DNA of 64,000 bases from Atlantibacter hermannii (GTDB lineage Bacteria; Pseudomonadota; Gammaproteobacteria; Enterobacterales; Enterobacteriaceae), in contig LR134136.1 in NCBI GenBank assembly GCA_900635495.1, forward strand, positions 2,542,001-2,606,000, given 5' to 3'. Positions within the stretch are counted from its first letter, which is position 1; every line of letters starts with the position of its first letter. This document shows, piece by piece, positions 27,131 to 35,574 of this stretch. The notes below the pieces were generated by a model that did no database searches, had not been told where the DNA came from, and saw only the letters and a program-made list of their open reading frames with translations. The position numbers were made by a program, and so were the translations under genes.

Positions 27131-27383
27131 TTGATAACGGTTCACAGGGTAATTAAGGTCAGATCGACAGGCTATCACAGTAAAATAAACGCAACGTCAA
27201 TAAATATGAATCACACATTAGCGTTACGCTTGGGACGTGAAGGCGTTTGGCGGTAAACCTACCGCCAAACGTTGCGATGTTTATGTTTTCCTTTAGCTTT
27301 TGTAACGCTTATCCATAGCGGTATCGCATAAAGCATAGTGTGCAATAGTCAGTTAAAATCAAAACTTACGACTTAACAATGCT

Positions 27384-27644
27384 TCATTTACGCTGTTTTC
27401 GCGTATACGGTTTTACAAACTTATTTTTAAAATCATCGAACGAAACGTTTTCAACGAACTGACCTGCAAGAACAATTTTCATTCTTCCTGATGAGTCAAT
27501 GCCGCCTATTACGCGCATATCGGAATTTTTAAGCTCACAACAGGCGTTCAAATCGTCCATAAATTTTCGCAACACTTCATCCCTGCCGATGACCGAATAA
27601 CACCGGCTGCCTGATATCAGCGTTTCTTCTTTACCAGTAATCAC
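27384..27644 (-). CDS. small orphan protein
   Basis: The 86-residue frame starts MITGKEETLISGSRCYSVIG and has a helix RDEVLRKFMDDLNACCELK, two strands (MRVIGGIDSSGRMKIVLAGQ) and a basic end KPYTRKQRK. Two adjacent cysteines lie near residue 35. AGGAAGGTGATT precedes the start. I recognise no family. It is one of several isolated small genes between the LysE exporter and yoaG. Confidence 0.5.
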   Translation of the reverse strand: MITGKEETLISGSRCYSVIGRDEVLRKFMDDLNACCELKNSDMRVIGGIDSSGRMKIVLAGQFVENVSFDDFKNKFVKPYTRKQRK

Positions 27645-27704
27645 CTTCCTGCCTCCATTTGGGAATGGTATGAGGAAGTATTGTCGAAATTGGCTAAGAC
27701 GCGG

Positions 27705-28100
27705 TTAATTTACAAAACTACCGTAAGCGCAACGCGAAGAGAAACTGGCATACAGAAAGCCCGGGCGGCGTTCTGTATGAAGGTTAAATGACAGCTGCAT
27801 ACAGGAATGGCTTAAGCGGGGCGAGATCGCACTCATCTCGGCTTCGATATTGAATGCGAGAAGCGGCTCCGTGGAGGCAATTAAATACGAGTTACCATCA
27901 ATGGAAACCCATTCGGTAATGAAATAGGCATCCTCGACAGACAGCGCAATTTCGACGCGAGAGGTTCTGTCGTAAAAAATGTCACGTTTGCGTTGATGAC
28001 TGGTCTGGTATTGCCAGTGATCCTGACGCTGTTTAGTCCATACCTCACCATGTCTGACACCGCCAAGTACCAGGTATTCATGGAATTCGGAATTATTCAT
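27705..28100 (-). CDS. orphan protein
   Basis: The 131-residue frame starts MNNSEFHEYLVLGGVRHGEV and carries W-T-K-Q-R-Q-D-H-W, a YDRTSRVEIALSVEDAYF strand pair and a basic end. The opening pattern, GG-x-RHGEVW, recalls small phage- or plasmid-associated proteins in which a W-x-T-K motif follows. No partner or signal peptide is visible. I do not assign a function. Confidence 0.5.
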   Translation of the reverse strand: MNNSEFHEYLVLGGVRHGEVWTKQRQDHWQYQTSHQRKRDIFYDRTSRVEIALSVEDAYFITEWVSIDGNSYLIASTEPLLAFNIEAEMSAISPRLSHSCMQLSFNLHTERRPGFLYASFSSRCAYGSFVN

Positions 28101-28519
28101 ATTGTCATCCTGAGCAGATTGTGCATTAACATTCTAGCACCAGAATAATTCTTCGCCTCTTAAACAAGTAATAAATATTAATGATTCTTAAGGCTGAATC
28201 GATTAAAAAACAACCAATACTGATAAGTTTTTACCATTGATGCAGCGTAAGGAACATTTCTTCTAATACTTTCGTTGGTCTCACACAACTGAGCGGCATT
28301 TTAGACGTGGTAACTAAGGACGCATTTACCCTTCACCGGCACAAACAGGATGGCATTCTTTTGTGCATTTTTTACTACCACGCGGTGCTGAACAAAACTT
28401 TGTTAGTCGCGTCATCCTCGCTTTACCCACGTTGCCATTCACTTCGTCACGTTAACCCAGTGCGACAACGCCCGCAAAAATACGTTGTACGCGGCAGAGC
28501 GCAGGCAGAGTAAGGCATT
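28101..28519. other. gene-free, AT-rich interval of about 420 bp
   Basis: No supported gene or RNA. The composition is AT-rich to about 28250 and then neutral. Confidence 0.5.
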
Positions 28520-28545
28520 AAAAAGGCCCACGGAGGTGGGCCTTA
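28520..28545 (-). terminator. rho-independent terminator of the Hsp20 gene
   Basis: AAGGCCCAC/GTGGGCCTT arms around CGGAG, followed on the minus strand by a T run. It lies 18 bp after the Hsp20 stop. Confidence 0.85.
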
Positions 28546-28562
28546 CCTGCGACTACGCTGAA

Positions 28563-29033
28563 TTATGACGCTTTATGCTCAATAGCGGGCTGCGTATTTT
28601 CAATAGCGATTTTGCGCGGTTTCTCGCTTTCCGGGATCTCCTGATAGATGGAGACATGCAACAATCCGCTCTCCAGTTTTGCGTTACTGACTTTGGCATG
28701 TTCAGGCAGCGCGAAACTCAGGCGGAAATCAGCGCGGCGGATACCGCGATATAACCAGCCTTCATCGTCACCGGGCTCGCTTTCGGCGCGTTTCCCTGAA
28801 ACATGCAGATTACCACCAACCGTTTCAATTTCGAGCTCATCCTCTTTCCAGCCGGGCACGCTCAGCGACAGTTGATAGTTATTGGCATCAACCTTTTTAA
28901 TGTCGTAAGCCGGCAATGCGGATACAGGCGTATCGCCCGTTAACTGACTAAACAGCCGATCAATACGGTTGAAACGATCGCTAAAAACAGAATCAGCAAA
29001 ACCTGGAAGTGCTGACAAGGTTCTGAGTGCCAT
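28563..29033 (-). CDS. small heat-shock protein, Hsp20 family
   Basis: The 156-residue protein has an N-terminal arm starting MALRTLSALPGFADSVFSDR. An alpha-crystallin domain follows (residues 45-130): YQLSLSVPGWKEDELEIETV, GNLHVSGKR, LYRGIRRADFRLSFALPEHA, and LESGLLHVSIYQEIP with the A-x-x-x-x-G-x-L-type motif. A C-terminal PRKIAIE stands for the I-x-I anchor. The protein is a holdase chaperone of the IbpA type but is clearly separate from the usual ibpAB locus. AGGAGG precedes the start. No ROSE-type thermosensor could be identified by eye. Confidence 0.9.
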   Translation of the reverse strand: MALRTLSALPGFADSVFSDRFNRIDRLFSQLTGDTPVSALPAYDIKKVDANNYQLSLSVPGWKEDELEIETVGGNLHVSGKRAESEPGDDEGWLYRGIRRADFRLSFALPEHAKVSNAKLESGLLHVSIYQEIPESEKPRKIAIENTQPAIEHKAS

Positions 29034-29530
29034 AAGTTAACCTCCTGAATCATCCATTCAAAAGCTCAAATTGCAGGCAAGCATCGCTTGTCCGTTGTTC
29101 TAAATAAGTCCTGTATGTTCTTTTTCAAGGGAGAAAATGCAAATTTTTTTGTTAATTCATCAACCGATAGTCCGAGGGTTACGCTGTTATATTGGATAGG
29201 TATAAGCGTGCCCGTATCGTGGCAAGATAATGCAATGGCACCATGGTTAAATACATATAAAATCACTGGCACGTTGAGTTTACTGTTGGCATTCAAATGC
29301 CACGCAGGAAAATAGTAGCGCCGAAATAATTTACCACTGAACTTTCACTGGCATAATGCATTGAATATCAACGGTTCATCATTACTTCTGTCAAGATGAG
29401 GTGTAAATTTTATACGAATGTAAGTTTTTTTATTTTCCGTTAGACATCGGGATTTCGTTTGGTAGTATCAGATTATTGCTGAGGCAACAGGATATTAAAC
29501 TTAAGAATATTTAAGGAGTCGTACTCGTCT
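29034..29530. other. AT-rich interval of about 500 bp
   Basis: Overlapping short frames exist on both strands at 29066-29315, but none has a ribosome-binding site or family resemblance. The right part (29340-29520) is strongly AT-rich and probably holds the promoter of the next gene. Confidence 0.5.
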
Positions 29531-29869
29531 ATGGAATGGATCGTTGAAAAGCAGTTAGTCTGTCCGCAAACCAAAACATTTTTCGCGCTCGCGGTGGGGG
29601 CTCGTAATTTAAAGCTTATTTTCTGGTATAAAGGCAGCTATTTTATTCGCGCCGATAACCACATTAAAACGACTGAGCAGGATATTTGGGTGAATGATAA
29701 AGTCAGAGATATCGAAATAATTCACATATTCCCGTTCAATCCCCCTCTCTGGAATACCTTTAAATCTTCACTTGAATGCCCCGGAAATGATGCCGATATT
29801 CCTTTACGCTGCGCCAGCGACAAGCCTTGTTTATTTGAACTCTGTCCTTACGGCCTGAAGGTTCTGTGA
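29531..29869 (+). CDS. small orphan protein
   Basis: The 112-residue frame starts MEWIVEKQLVCPQTKTFFAL and has a beta-rich body (NLKLIFWYKGSYFIRADNHI) with cysteines in the last third (LECPG, RCASDKPC, ELCPYG). AAGGAG lies 14 bases upstream of the ATG, somewhat far. The leader is AT-rich compared with its neighbours. The family is unknown; the Cys pattern might bind metal or form disulfides. Confidence 0.5.
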   Translation: MEWIVEKQLVCPQTKTFFALAVGARNLKLIFWYKGSYFIRADNHIKTTEQDIWVNDKVRDIEIIHIFPFNPPLWNTFKSSLECPGNDADIPLRCASDKPCLFELCPYGLKVL

Positions 29870-29979
29870 GCTAAAACAAATCGGCTTTATTCTGCGCTCA
29901 CGTTCGTCATCATTATTTCCAGTGAATAAATGATTATGCCAGCCGCAGTAAAGCCGATGGGTGAAGCGCTGCCTGCGGG

Positions 29980-30189
29980 TTAACTGCCGGATTTAAGCGC
30001 CGCCTGAATAGCATCCGCCAGTGGGCCTATTTCTTTTGCCACGGACTGCAAATCATATTCTGTTCGCGCGCCGGACATCCCGTTGCCCGCGCCGACAGAC
30101 GCTTTAGCAATTTCCAGTGCGGCGGCCACAGCCAGTAAACGCTGGCGGTTTTGTTCAGTATCCTGTTCGCCGAAATACCCCTCTAACAT
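29980..30189 (-). CDS. small helical protein of unknown function
   Basis: The 69-residue protein starts MLEGYFGEQDTEQNRQRLLA, with AAGGAGG five bases upstream of the ATG at 30189. It is mainly two helices joined by GAGNGMSGARTEY. There is no signal or membrane segment. It lies 180 bp downstream of yoaG on the same strand and might belong to its transcript, but no family is recognised. Confidence 0.6.
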   Translation of the reverse strand: MLEGYFGEQDTEQNRQRLLAVAAALEIAKASVGAGNGMSGARTEYDLQSVAKEIGPLADAIQAALKSGS

Positions 30190-30368
30190 CATGTCCTCCT
30201 TATCGTTCAGTCTGTTCGTCAGGTTACGCCTGCCGGCTGCCGCAAAGAAGGATTATTCATCAAATCAATGATTAAAAACAAAAGCGGCGAGCGGTTAACT
30301 GCCTGAATGGAATAAGGCCGGGAGACAGCGCAGAGGCAGTTATCTCCCGTTGAACAGGCGCGGGCGCA

Positions 30369-30551
30369 TTACCAGCCGCATACCTCATGTTCGTCTTCCG
30401 TATCATAGGCGCGCACGGTATTCACCAAATCCTTAATCACCTCTGCGGCCACGTCCGGCACCAGCAGTGCCATTGGCGTTTCTGTTTCATAATCGACAGA
30501 TACGCCGTTGCTGTTATTGGTGACCGTCACGGTATAGGTTGCTTTGCCCAT
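30369..30551 (-). CDS. yoaG: YoaG, nitrate/NO-responsive small protein
   Basis: The 60-residue product, starting MGKATYTVTVTNNSNGVSVD and ending AYDTEDEHEVCGW, is nearly identical to E. coli YoaG along its length. The start is set by AAGGAG before the ATG at 30551. yoaG is the second gene of the yeaR-yoaG operon, which is strongly induced by nitrate, nitrite and nitric oxide. YoaG forms a small dimer and its biochemical role is not known. Here the operon lies beside cybB instead of at its E. coli position. Confidence 0.95.
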   Translation of the reverse strand: MGKATYTVTVTNNSNGVSVDYETETPMALLVPDVAAEVIKDLVNTVRAYDTEDEHEVCGW

Positions 30552-30561
30552 TTCAGACTCC

Positions 30562-30912
30562 TTATTTTTTGACATGGCGCGGTGTTGCGCCGGCTAATAA
30601 CACCTCTGGCGCGACGAAAAAGTCGACGTTGAACCAGGTGTCGTCGGTGAGAAGTTCGATGCAGTGCCATTTTTCCGGCGGAAACACGCCAAATTCCCCG
30701 GCATTGATAATACGTTCGCTGTCGGGTTCCGGGCATTCGCCGTCGGCGAAGCCGTAATATTTCACCGCGCCCTGCATCACAGACAGGCGCGGATACACGC
30801 CCTGGCGCGTGCCGGTATCAAGGTGACGTTTGAAGATGCCGGGCGGTGCGGTGTCTTTATTCCAGAAAGGCGTGGATCGGGTGTGGATACAATTGGGTGG
30901 AATACGGAGCAT
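30562..30912 (-). CDS. yeaR: YeaR (DUF1971 cupin-like) protein
   Basis: The protein starts MLRIPPNCIHTRSTPFWNKD and contains GIFKRHLDTGTRQGVYPRLS, FGVFPPEKWHCIEL and TWFNVDFFVAPEVLL, matching E. coli YeaR over its full 116-119 residues. It is a small cupin-like protein related to part of TehB. In E. coli it is induced by nitrate through NarL and by nitric oxide through relief of NsrR repression. yoaG follows after 10 bp. An NsrR-like palindrome is present upstream at 30986. Confidence 0.95.
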   Translation of the reverse strand: MLRIPPNCIHTRSTPFWNKDTAPPGIFKRHLDTGTRQGVYPRLSVMQGAVKYYGFADGECPEPDSERIINAGEFGVFPPEKWHCIELLTDDTWFNVDFFVAPEVLLAGATPRHVKK

Positions 30913-30985
30913 ACAGTCCCCTTTCATTAATGCGTGGTCAGCGAATATCGTCAGTTAACCACGTTATGTCAGGGCCATTTTTCAA

Positions 30986-31008
30986 AATGTGCAGTTAAAA
31001 TGCAACTT
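30986..31008. promoter_or_regulatory. candidate NsrR binding site upstream of yeaR
   Basis: On the minus strand the site reads AAGTTGCATTT-T-AACTGCACATT, close to the NsrR 11-1-11 palindrome built on AAnATGCATTT. It lies about 75-95 bp before the yeaR start, and ends 5 bp from the cybB stop codon. E. coli yeaR is a known NsrR target. Confidence 0.65.
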
Positions 31009-31012
31009 TATT

Positions 31013-31543
31013 TTAAGAGCGTTTACCCGGCATCATGCGCAGCAGCGTCGTGTCCTTCCAGAGGTAATGGTGAAACAGCGCCGCGCCGGCATGGAGCGCA
31101 ATCACAACGTACCCGACACGCGCAATGACGCCATGAAGTTCTGCCAGCGTATCGGCAAAATCTTCATCAGGCACAGCCGCGACAGGCAGGGAGACGCCAA
31201 ACGCGACCCACTCATTACCGGCATAATATTTCATGGTGACGCCAATAACCGGCAGCGCAATGTAGATCAGATACAGCCCCGAATGGACCAGATGAGAAAG
31301 CCCGATGAACATCGGGTGCGGTTTGGGAACAATCGGCGGCGCAGGGTATTTCAGGCGCAGCGCCAGCCGCGTCATCATCAATATCCCGATGGCGATACCG
31401 CAACTAAAATGCGTGGCAACCACCAGCGGTCGATAACTGCGTGGAAAATCAGTGCGCAATTCCATGGCCGCGTAAGCGACAATCACCAGCAAAAAAACCA
31501 GCCAGTGAAGCGTGATTTGCAAAGACGTGTATTTTGAACGCAT
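31013..31543 (-). CDS. cybB: cytochrome b561 CybB (superoxide:ubiquinone oxidoreductase)
   Basis: The 176-residue protein has four membrane helices and matches CybB: LQITLHWLVFLLVIVAYAAM, FPRSYRPLVVATHFSCGIAI, LALRLKYPAPPIVPKPHP, and the end WKDTTLLRMMPGKRS. The histidines in helices 1, 2 and 4 (HW, HFS, ALHAGAALFHH) are the haem ligands. In E. coli this di-haem inner-membrane protein passes electrons from superoxide to ubiquinone. It is followed on the same strand by yeaR. Confidence 0.95.
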   Translation of the reverse strand: MRSKYTSLQITLHWLVFLLVIVAYAAMELRTDFPRSYRPLVVATHFSCGIAIGILMMTRLALRLKYPAPPIVPKPHPMFIGLSHLVHSGLYLIYIALPVIGVTMKYYAGNEWVAFGVSLPVAAVPDEDFADTLAELHGVIARVGYVVIALHAGAALFHHYLWKDTTLLRMMPGKRS

Positions 31544-31606
31544 GGCGCAATCCCGGGCAATCTTTCCTGCTTAAGCGTAGCCGCAAGGCGCTGGCAACGC
31601 GAAAAA

Positions 31607-31629
31607 AAACGGCCCGTTAACGGGCCGTA
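31607..31629 (-). terminator. rho-independent terminator of proP
   Basis: ACGGCCCG/CGGGCCGT stem with TTAA loop and, on the minus strand, a T run. It begins only 4 bp after the proP stop codon. Confidence 0.9.
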
Positions 31630-31632
31630 AGT

Positions 31633-33138
31633 TTATTCATTGATGCGCGGGTGCTGTTGCACCAGCCGTTCGCGTTTTGCCTGAAGCTCGGCGATTTCCC
31701 GATCGATATCTTCAATTTTTTGCTCGATATTATCGTGATGCTCCTGAAGGATCTCTTTCGCTTCCTGAATATCCGATGCCGCTGGCGTGGCCCCTTTCAA
31801 AGGACGGTTGGCGGTTTCTTTCATGGTCAAGCCGGTAATCAAACCGATTACCGCGATCACCATCAGATAATAAGCAGGCATCATTAAATCATCGGATGTT
31901 TCCACCAGCCACGCCGCCAGGGTAGGCGTCAGGCCCGCCACCAACACCGAAATGTTGAATGCGCTTGCCAGCGCACTGTAGCGGATATGCGTTGGGAACA
32001 TAGCGGGCAGTGTGGACGCCATCACCCCGGTGAACGCATTCAGGATCACCGCCAGCATCAACAACCCGGCAAAAATAAGTCCGATAACATTACTGTTGAT
32101 CAGCATAAATGCCGGAATAGCCAGTAACAGTAGCGCGATACTCCCGCAAATAATAAACGGGCGACGGCCAAAACGGTCACTCAACAGCCCCATCACCGGC
32201 TGAACAAACAGCATACCGATCATGATGGCGATAATAATCAACACCCCATGGTCTTCGGAATAATGCAGATTGTGCGACAGGTAGCTCGGCATATAGGTGA
32301 GCAGCATGTAGTAGGTCACGTTGGTGGTGATCACCACCCCGATACAGGTTAACAGGCTACGCCAGTGCTTGGTGGCAATCTCTTTAAATGAAACTTTTGG
32401 CCCGTCGCGTAAACCTTCGCGATCGCCCTGCTCAAGTTTGTCGACATGCTGTTGGAAGGCAGGCGTTTCTTCTAATGCGTGACGCAAATAGAGCCCGATG
32501 ATACCCAGAGGCAGCGCCAGGAAGAACGGAATACGCCAGCCCCATTCCAGGAAGTCCGCATCGCCGAGAATGGCGGAAAGCATCACCACCACGCCCGCAC
32601 CCAACACGAACCCGGCGATGGAACCAAAATCAAGCCAGCTTCCCATAAACCCGCGTTTACGGTCCGGCGAGTATTCCGCAACGAAAATAGATGCACCGGT
32701 ATATTCACCGCCAACCGAGAATCCCTGCGCCATCTTACACAGCAACAGGAGAACCGGCGCCCAGATGCCGATTGAGTCGTATGACGGTATCAACCCTATA
32801 CAGAACGTACTGAGCGACATAATAACAATGGTGATCGCCAGTATTTTTTGACGACCGTATTTATCACCGAGCATGCCAAAAAATAGCCCGCCCAGCGGAC
32901 GAATCAAAAATGGAACCGAAAAAGTGGCGAGCGCTGCAATCATCTGCACGCTGGGATCGGCACCCGGAAAAAAGACTTTACCAAGTGCGAAAGCGACAAA
33001 GCCGTAAACCCCGAAGTCGAACCATTCCATGGCATTCCCCAGGGATGCCGCCGTGATGGCTTTACGAAGACGCGAGTCGTCGATAATCGTCACATCAGAG
33101 AGCGAAATCGGCTCTATTTTTTTCCTTTTAAGTTTCAT
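31633..33138 (-). CDS. proP: ProP osmolyte:proton symporter with C-terminal coiled coil
   Basis: This MFS transporter of about 501 residues matches E. coli ProP throughout, from MKLKRKKIEPISLSDVTIID to the end VQQHPRINE. Family marks include SLGNAMEWFDFGVYGFVA, the loop GDKYGRQKILA between helices 2 and 3, and DRKRGFMGSWLDFG. The last 50 residues carry the antiparallel coiled coil (EILQEHHDNIEQKIEDIDRE, then IAELQAKRERLV) that tunes ProP to high osmolality. It imports proline, glycine betaine and ectoine. AGAGGA places the start at 33138. In E. coli, proP is far from cybB-ydcF, so this is a relocated or additional copy. Confidence 0.93.
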   Translation of the reverse strand: MKLKRKKIEPISLSDVTIIDDSRLRKAITAASLGNAMEWFDFGVYGFVAFALGKVFFPGADPSVQMIAALATFSVPFLIRPLGGLFFGMLGDKYGRQKILAITIVIMSLSTFCIGLIPSYDSIGIWAPVLLLLCKMAQGFSVGGEYTGASIFVAEYSPDRKRGFMGSWLDFGSIAGFVLGAGVVVMLSAILGDADFLEWGWRIPFFLALPLGIIGLYLRHALEETPAFQQHVDKLEQGDREGLRDGPKVSFKEIATKHWRSLLTCIGVVITTNVTYYMLLTYMPSYLSHNLHYSEDHGVLIIIAIMIGMLFVQPVMGLLSDRFGRRPFIICGSIALLLLAIPAFMLINSNVIGLIFAGLLMLAVILNAFTGVMASTLPAMFPTHIRYSALASAFNISVLVAGLTPTLAAWLVETSDDLMMPAYYLMVIAVIGLITGLTMKETANRPLKGATPAASDIQEAKEILQEHHDNIEQKIEDIDREIAELQAKRERLVQQHPRINE

Positions 33139-33361
33139 AGTCATCCTCTAATAATCGCCAATATGCTGGTTGTTCGCACCCGTTACGCTCCACAAGGGCA
33201 GAGCCAGCTGTCTCTGTTATCGTTAAATAGTTAAGGTTCGGAATTACTTTTAAAAAGCGTAGCAGGTTTGTTTTTTTAGCATGGCGAAGGAATAAGCAAT
33301 CGCGCTGCATCAGCAGAAGCCATTGCTTTAACAAGTTATTTACCTTATCAGGGATAAAAAT

Positions 33362-33377
33362 AGTGATCAACATCACA
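33362..33377. promoter_or_regulatory. candidate CRP site upstream of proP
   Basis: On the minus strand the site reads TGTGATGTTGATCACT in an AT-rich context, close to the CRP consensus TGTGA-N6-TCACA. It lies about 225-240 bp before the proP start. E. coli proP is known to be controlled by CRP. Confidence 0.6.
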
Positions 33378-33485
33378 TAATGCAGGCTTATAGCCAGACG
33401 GGGAGCACTTTACAGCATTTGTAAAGACAGGCTTACAAAGTGGTAATGGCCGCTTCGCGTTTATGGACGCAGCGGCGGCCCGGGT

Positions 33486-34271
33486 TCAGCGGGTCAACAG
33501 GCCCTGAAGTGCCGGATCGTTTCGCAGAGTATGCCAGGCAGCATTCACGGGTTCGGGAATGGCGACCGCTTCAATAAAGTCGCGCCCTCGCGGGCCATAG
33601 CCCTGTTCATCGTTGCGCAGTCGCGGTATCTCTCCCGCAATCAGCGCCAGATAACGATCCACTGACCAGAGCCCCTCGCCTTCGGCAAAACGGGTTTCCT
33701 CACCGGATACCGTTAATACCGGCACAATGCCCGGCAGGTTTATCCATTCAACCTGATGCGCCTCGCCGCGCCAGACGCGGGCAAAGGTCGCCGCAGTACG
33801 GCGTTGCATGGTCGGGTCCTGCACCAGAATCCCACGCGCGGGCGTAAGCTGTCTGGTCTTCATCATTTCCAGCGTGAAGCGGGCATTCTCGCCGCAGTTG
33901 GCGGATTTATCTTCCACCAGCACGTTTTCAGGGGGGATATGCCAGAATGTTGTCGCCATATCCGCAAGGATCGCCGCCTCCGGCCGTCCGGCGGTGGGCA
34001 GCGTGTGATAGCGGGGATGGGCGGCTACCGCACGATACAAAAACGGCGTGGAATGCCCGATGCCGCCACTGATTAGCAATGGGATCTGACGCAGCGCTGC
34101 CTGCTGGCAGGCGGCCTCAATGGTGGCTAGCACCGCATTGCCTGCCAGCACCACCAGACCGGCGTCGTCACATTGCGCCAGCGCGGCACTCTCGTCATGG
34201 GCCAGCCAGCCGCCAAGACAATTAGCGGCGTTCAGCAGCGTGTGAGACAAAGGCGGAAACGGCGTTTTCAT
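33486..34271 (-). CDS. ydcF: YdcF, DUF218-family protein
   Basis: The product of about 261 residues matches E. coli YdcF: VVLAGNAVLATIEAACQQA, IPLLISGGIGHSTPFLY, EDKSANCGENARFTLEMM and VQDPTMQRRTAATFARVW, and the end GYGPRGRDFIEAV. YdcF is a cytoplasmic DUF218 protein reported to bind S-adenosylmethionine; its reaction is unknown. AAGGAG supports the ATG at 34271 (or 34274, next to it). Synteny with hrpA and cybB agrees with the assignment. Confidence 0.93.
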   Translation of the reverse strand: MKTPFPPLSHTLLNAANCLGGWLAHDESAALAQCDDAGLVVLAGNAVLATIEAACQQAALRQIPLLISGGIGHSTPFLYRAVAAHPRYHTLPTAGRPEAAILADMATTFWHIPPENVLVEDKSANCGENARFTLEMMKTRQLTPARGILVQDPTMQRRTAATFARVWRGEAHQVEWINLPGIVPVLTVSGEETRFAEGEGLWSVDRYLALIAGEIPRLRNDEQGYGPRGRDFIEAVAIPEPVNAAWHTLRNDPALQGLLTR

Positions 34272-34342
34272 CATGCACTCCTTAATAAAGAGAACGGTCA
34301 GCGTAGCGCCATCGCGCATTGCAGGTTACACCGCTTAACCCA

Positions 34343-34738
34343 TCACGCCTGCGCATCGCGGTATAAACTACCCTGCCCCGAACGCGCCCGTGCCCACAGT
34401 TCTTCGTCGCTCAGTCCGGTCTGGATAAGCTCAATAGGTACGCCCGCATCATTGATCACCGCGACGAAATAGTCGTCGACCGGTTCGTACGGCCCCAGGA
34501 TCACCTCTTCGCCTTCAATGGCTTGTTGCAGATCGTCAACTTTAAAGGCGACATGCGGCACGGTTTTTAACAGCGGATGCAGCGGCGAATCGTCGGTAAA
34601 GCGGTGCCACTGAACCCGGAATTTACCGGGGTTATCGGTGGTGTACATACCCGCGCTGGCGCTAAAAACGCCTTCCTGTGCCCCGTCCTGCAACGGGATG
34701 CCGAAATGGTGAAAGGTATACTGGATATTAGTCTTCAT
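34343..34738 (-). CDS. VOC/glyoxalase-like protein
   Basis: The 131-residue protein starts MKTNIQYTFHHFGIPLQDGA. It has VPHVAFKVDDLQQAIEGEEV, VAVINDAGVPIELIQTGLSD, and paired beta-alpha-beta-beta-beta halves as in VOC metalloenzymes. The His of HHFG, the His of PHVAFKVDD and the Glu of PIELIQ are plausible metal ligands. It overlaps the upstream TetR gene by 11 bases, so the two are translated together and the regulator probably controls it. The substrate is unknown. Confidence 0.75.
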   Translation of the reverse strand: MKTNIQYTFHHFGIPLQDGAQEGVFSASAGMYTTDNPGKFRVQWHRFTDDSPLHPLLKTVPHVAFKVDDLQQAIEGEEVILGPYEPVDDYFVAVINDAGVPIELIQTGLSDEELWARARSGQGSLYRDAQA

Positions 34739-35384
34739 GCCGCGACTCCGAAGTCAGGGAAAGGGTTAACGTCACGTTTTCCAGAATCTTCTCGACCAGC
34801 GCCCGGGCATCTTCAAACGGACTGGCTTTGGCGATGCCATTCAGCCGGTTATCAATCAGCAGCGACGCCAGCCCGTGCAGATAAGCCCAGGCGACGGTCA
34901 CCCGCATCGCCGCCGCCTCATCAAGGGCGGAGTGACCTTCGCCCGCATCAGGCGATACGCTGCGGGCCATCATGAACATGGCGTGACGCATGGCGAGAAG
35001 CAAGTTTTGATTGGATAAGCTGATAATCTCGTTACGAAACATCAATCCGAACAGTTGGGGATACCCGGCAGCGAAATGCACATAGGCTTTCGCAATGCAG
35101 CGCCGACGGGCGGTATCGTCTTCGCAACCTTCGGTGGCCTGGCTAAGCGCCGCCGCCAGCCGCTGATATCCCCGCGCCGCAAGTTCGCTCAGCAAATTAG
35201 CCAGATCGCCGAAGTGGTGCTTTGGCGCGGTATGGGAAACGCCCGCCTCCCGCGCAATGGCCCGTAAGCCAACGCCGGCAATACCGTCGCGCACCAGTAC
35301 CTGTTCCGCCGCTTCCAGCAGCGTTGCCGGTAAGTCGCCGTGATGATAGGACCGTTTTTCGCTCGTCATGATCTCATCCGTCAT
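34728..35384 (-). CDS. TetR-family transcriptional regulator
   Basis: GGGAGA precedes the ATG at 35384, giving about 218 residues. The helix-turn-helix lies near residues 12-60: YHHGDLPATLLEAAEQVLVR, then VGLRAIAREAGVSHTAPKHHFGD. The C-terminal region (VHFAAGYPQLFGLMFRNEII) is the WHG-type TetR ligand domain. The stop codon overlaps the VOC gene start. The regulator probably represses this two-gene operon; the inducer is unknown. Confidence 0.9.
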   Translation of the reverse strand: MTDEIMTSEKRSYHHGDLPATLLEAAEQVLVRDGIAGVGLRAIAREAGVSHTAPKHHFGDLANLLSELAARGYQRLAAALSQATEGCEDDTARRRCIAKAYVHFAAGYPQLFGLMFRNEIISLSNQNLLLAMRHAMFMMARSVSPDAGEGHSALDEAAAMRVTVAWAYLHGLASLLIDNRLNGIAKASPFEDARALVEKILENVTLTLSLTSESRHED

Positions 35385-35574
35385 TGTTATCTCCCGAAAC
35401 GCCATATCTTACCAGTGTAAAAATAACGTATCTCTCTTAAACCGCATGTCAATCGCCCGCAACAGCGCGGGAATAAAAGGGAGTTATGGCAATGGAAAAG
35501 TACGATATTTTGCGGCATTATGCTGCGCCTTCACGGCTACGGCACGTTTATTGATAATCAGGTATTCACGCGTT

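Noticed and set aside
28563..29033. Part of a transmissible locus of stress tolerance (Hsp20 with ClpG)
   Set aside because: No ClpG, FtsH or thioredoxin gene typical of that locus lies nearby.
29066..29315. Overlapping short frames on both strands beside Hsp20
   Set aside because: Both rely on alternative starts without ribosome-binding sites; neither has a family match.
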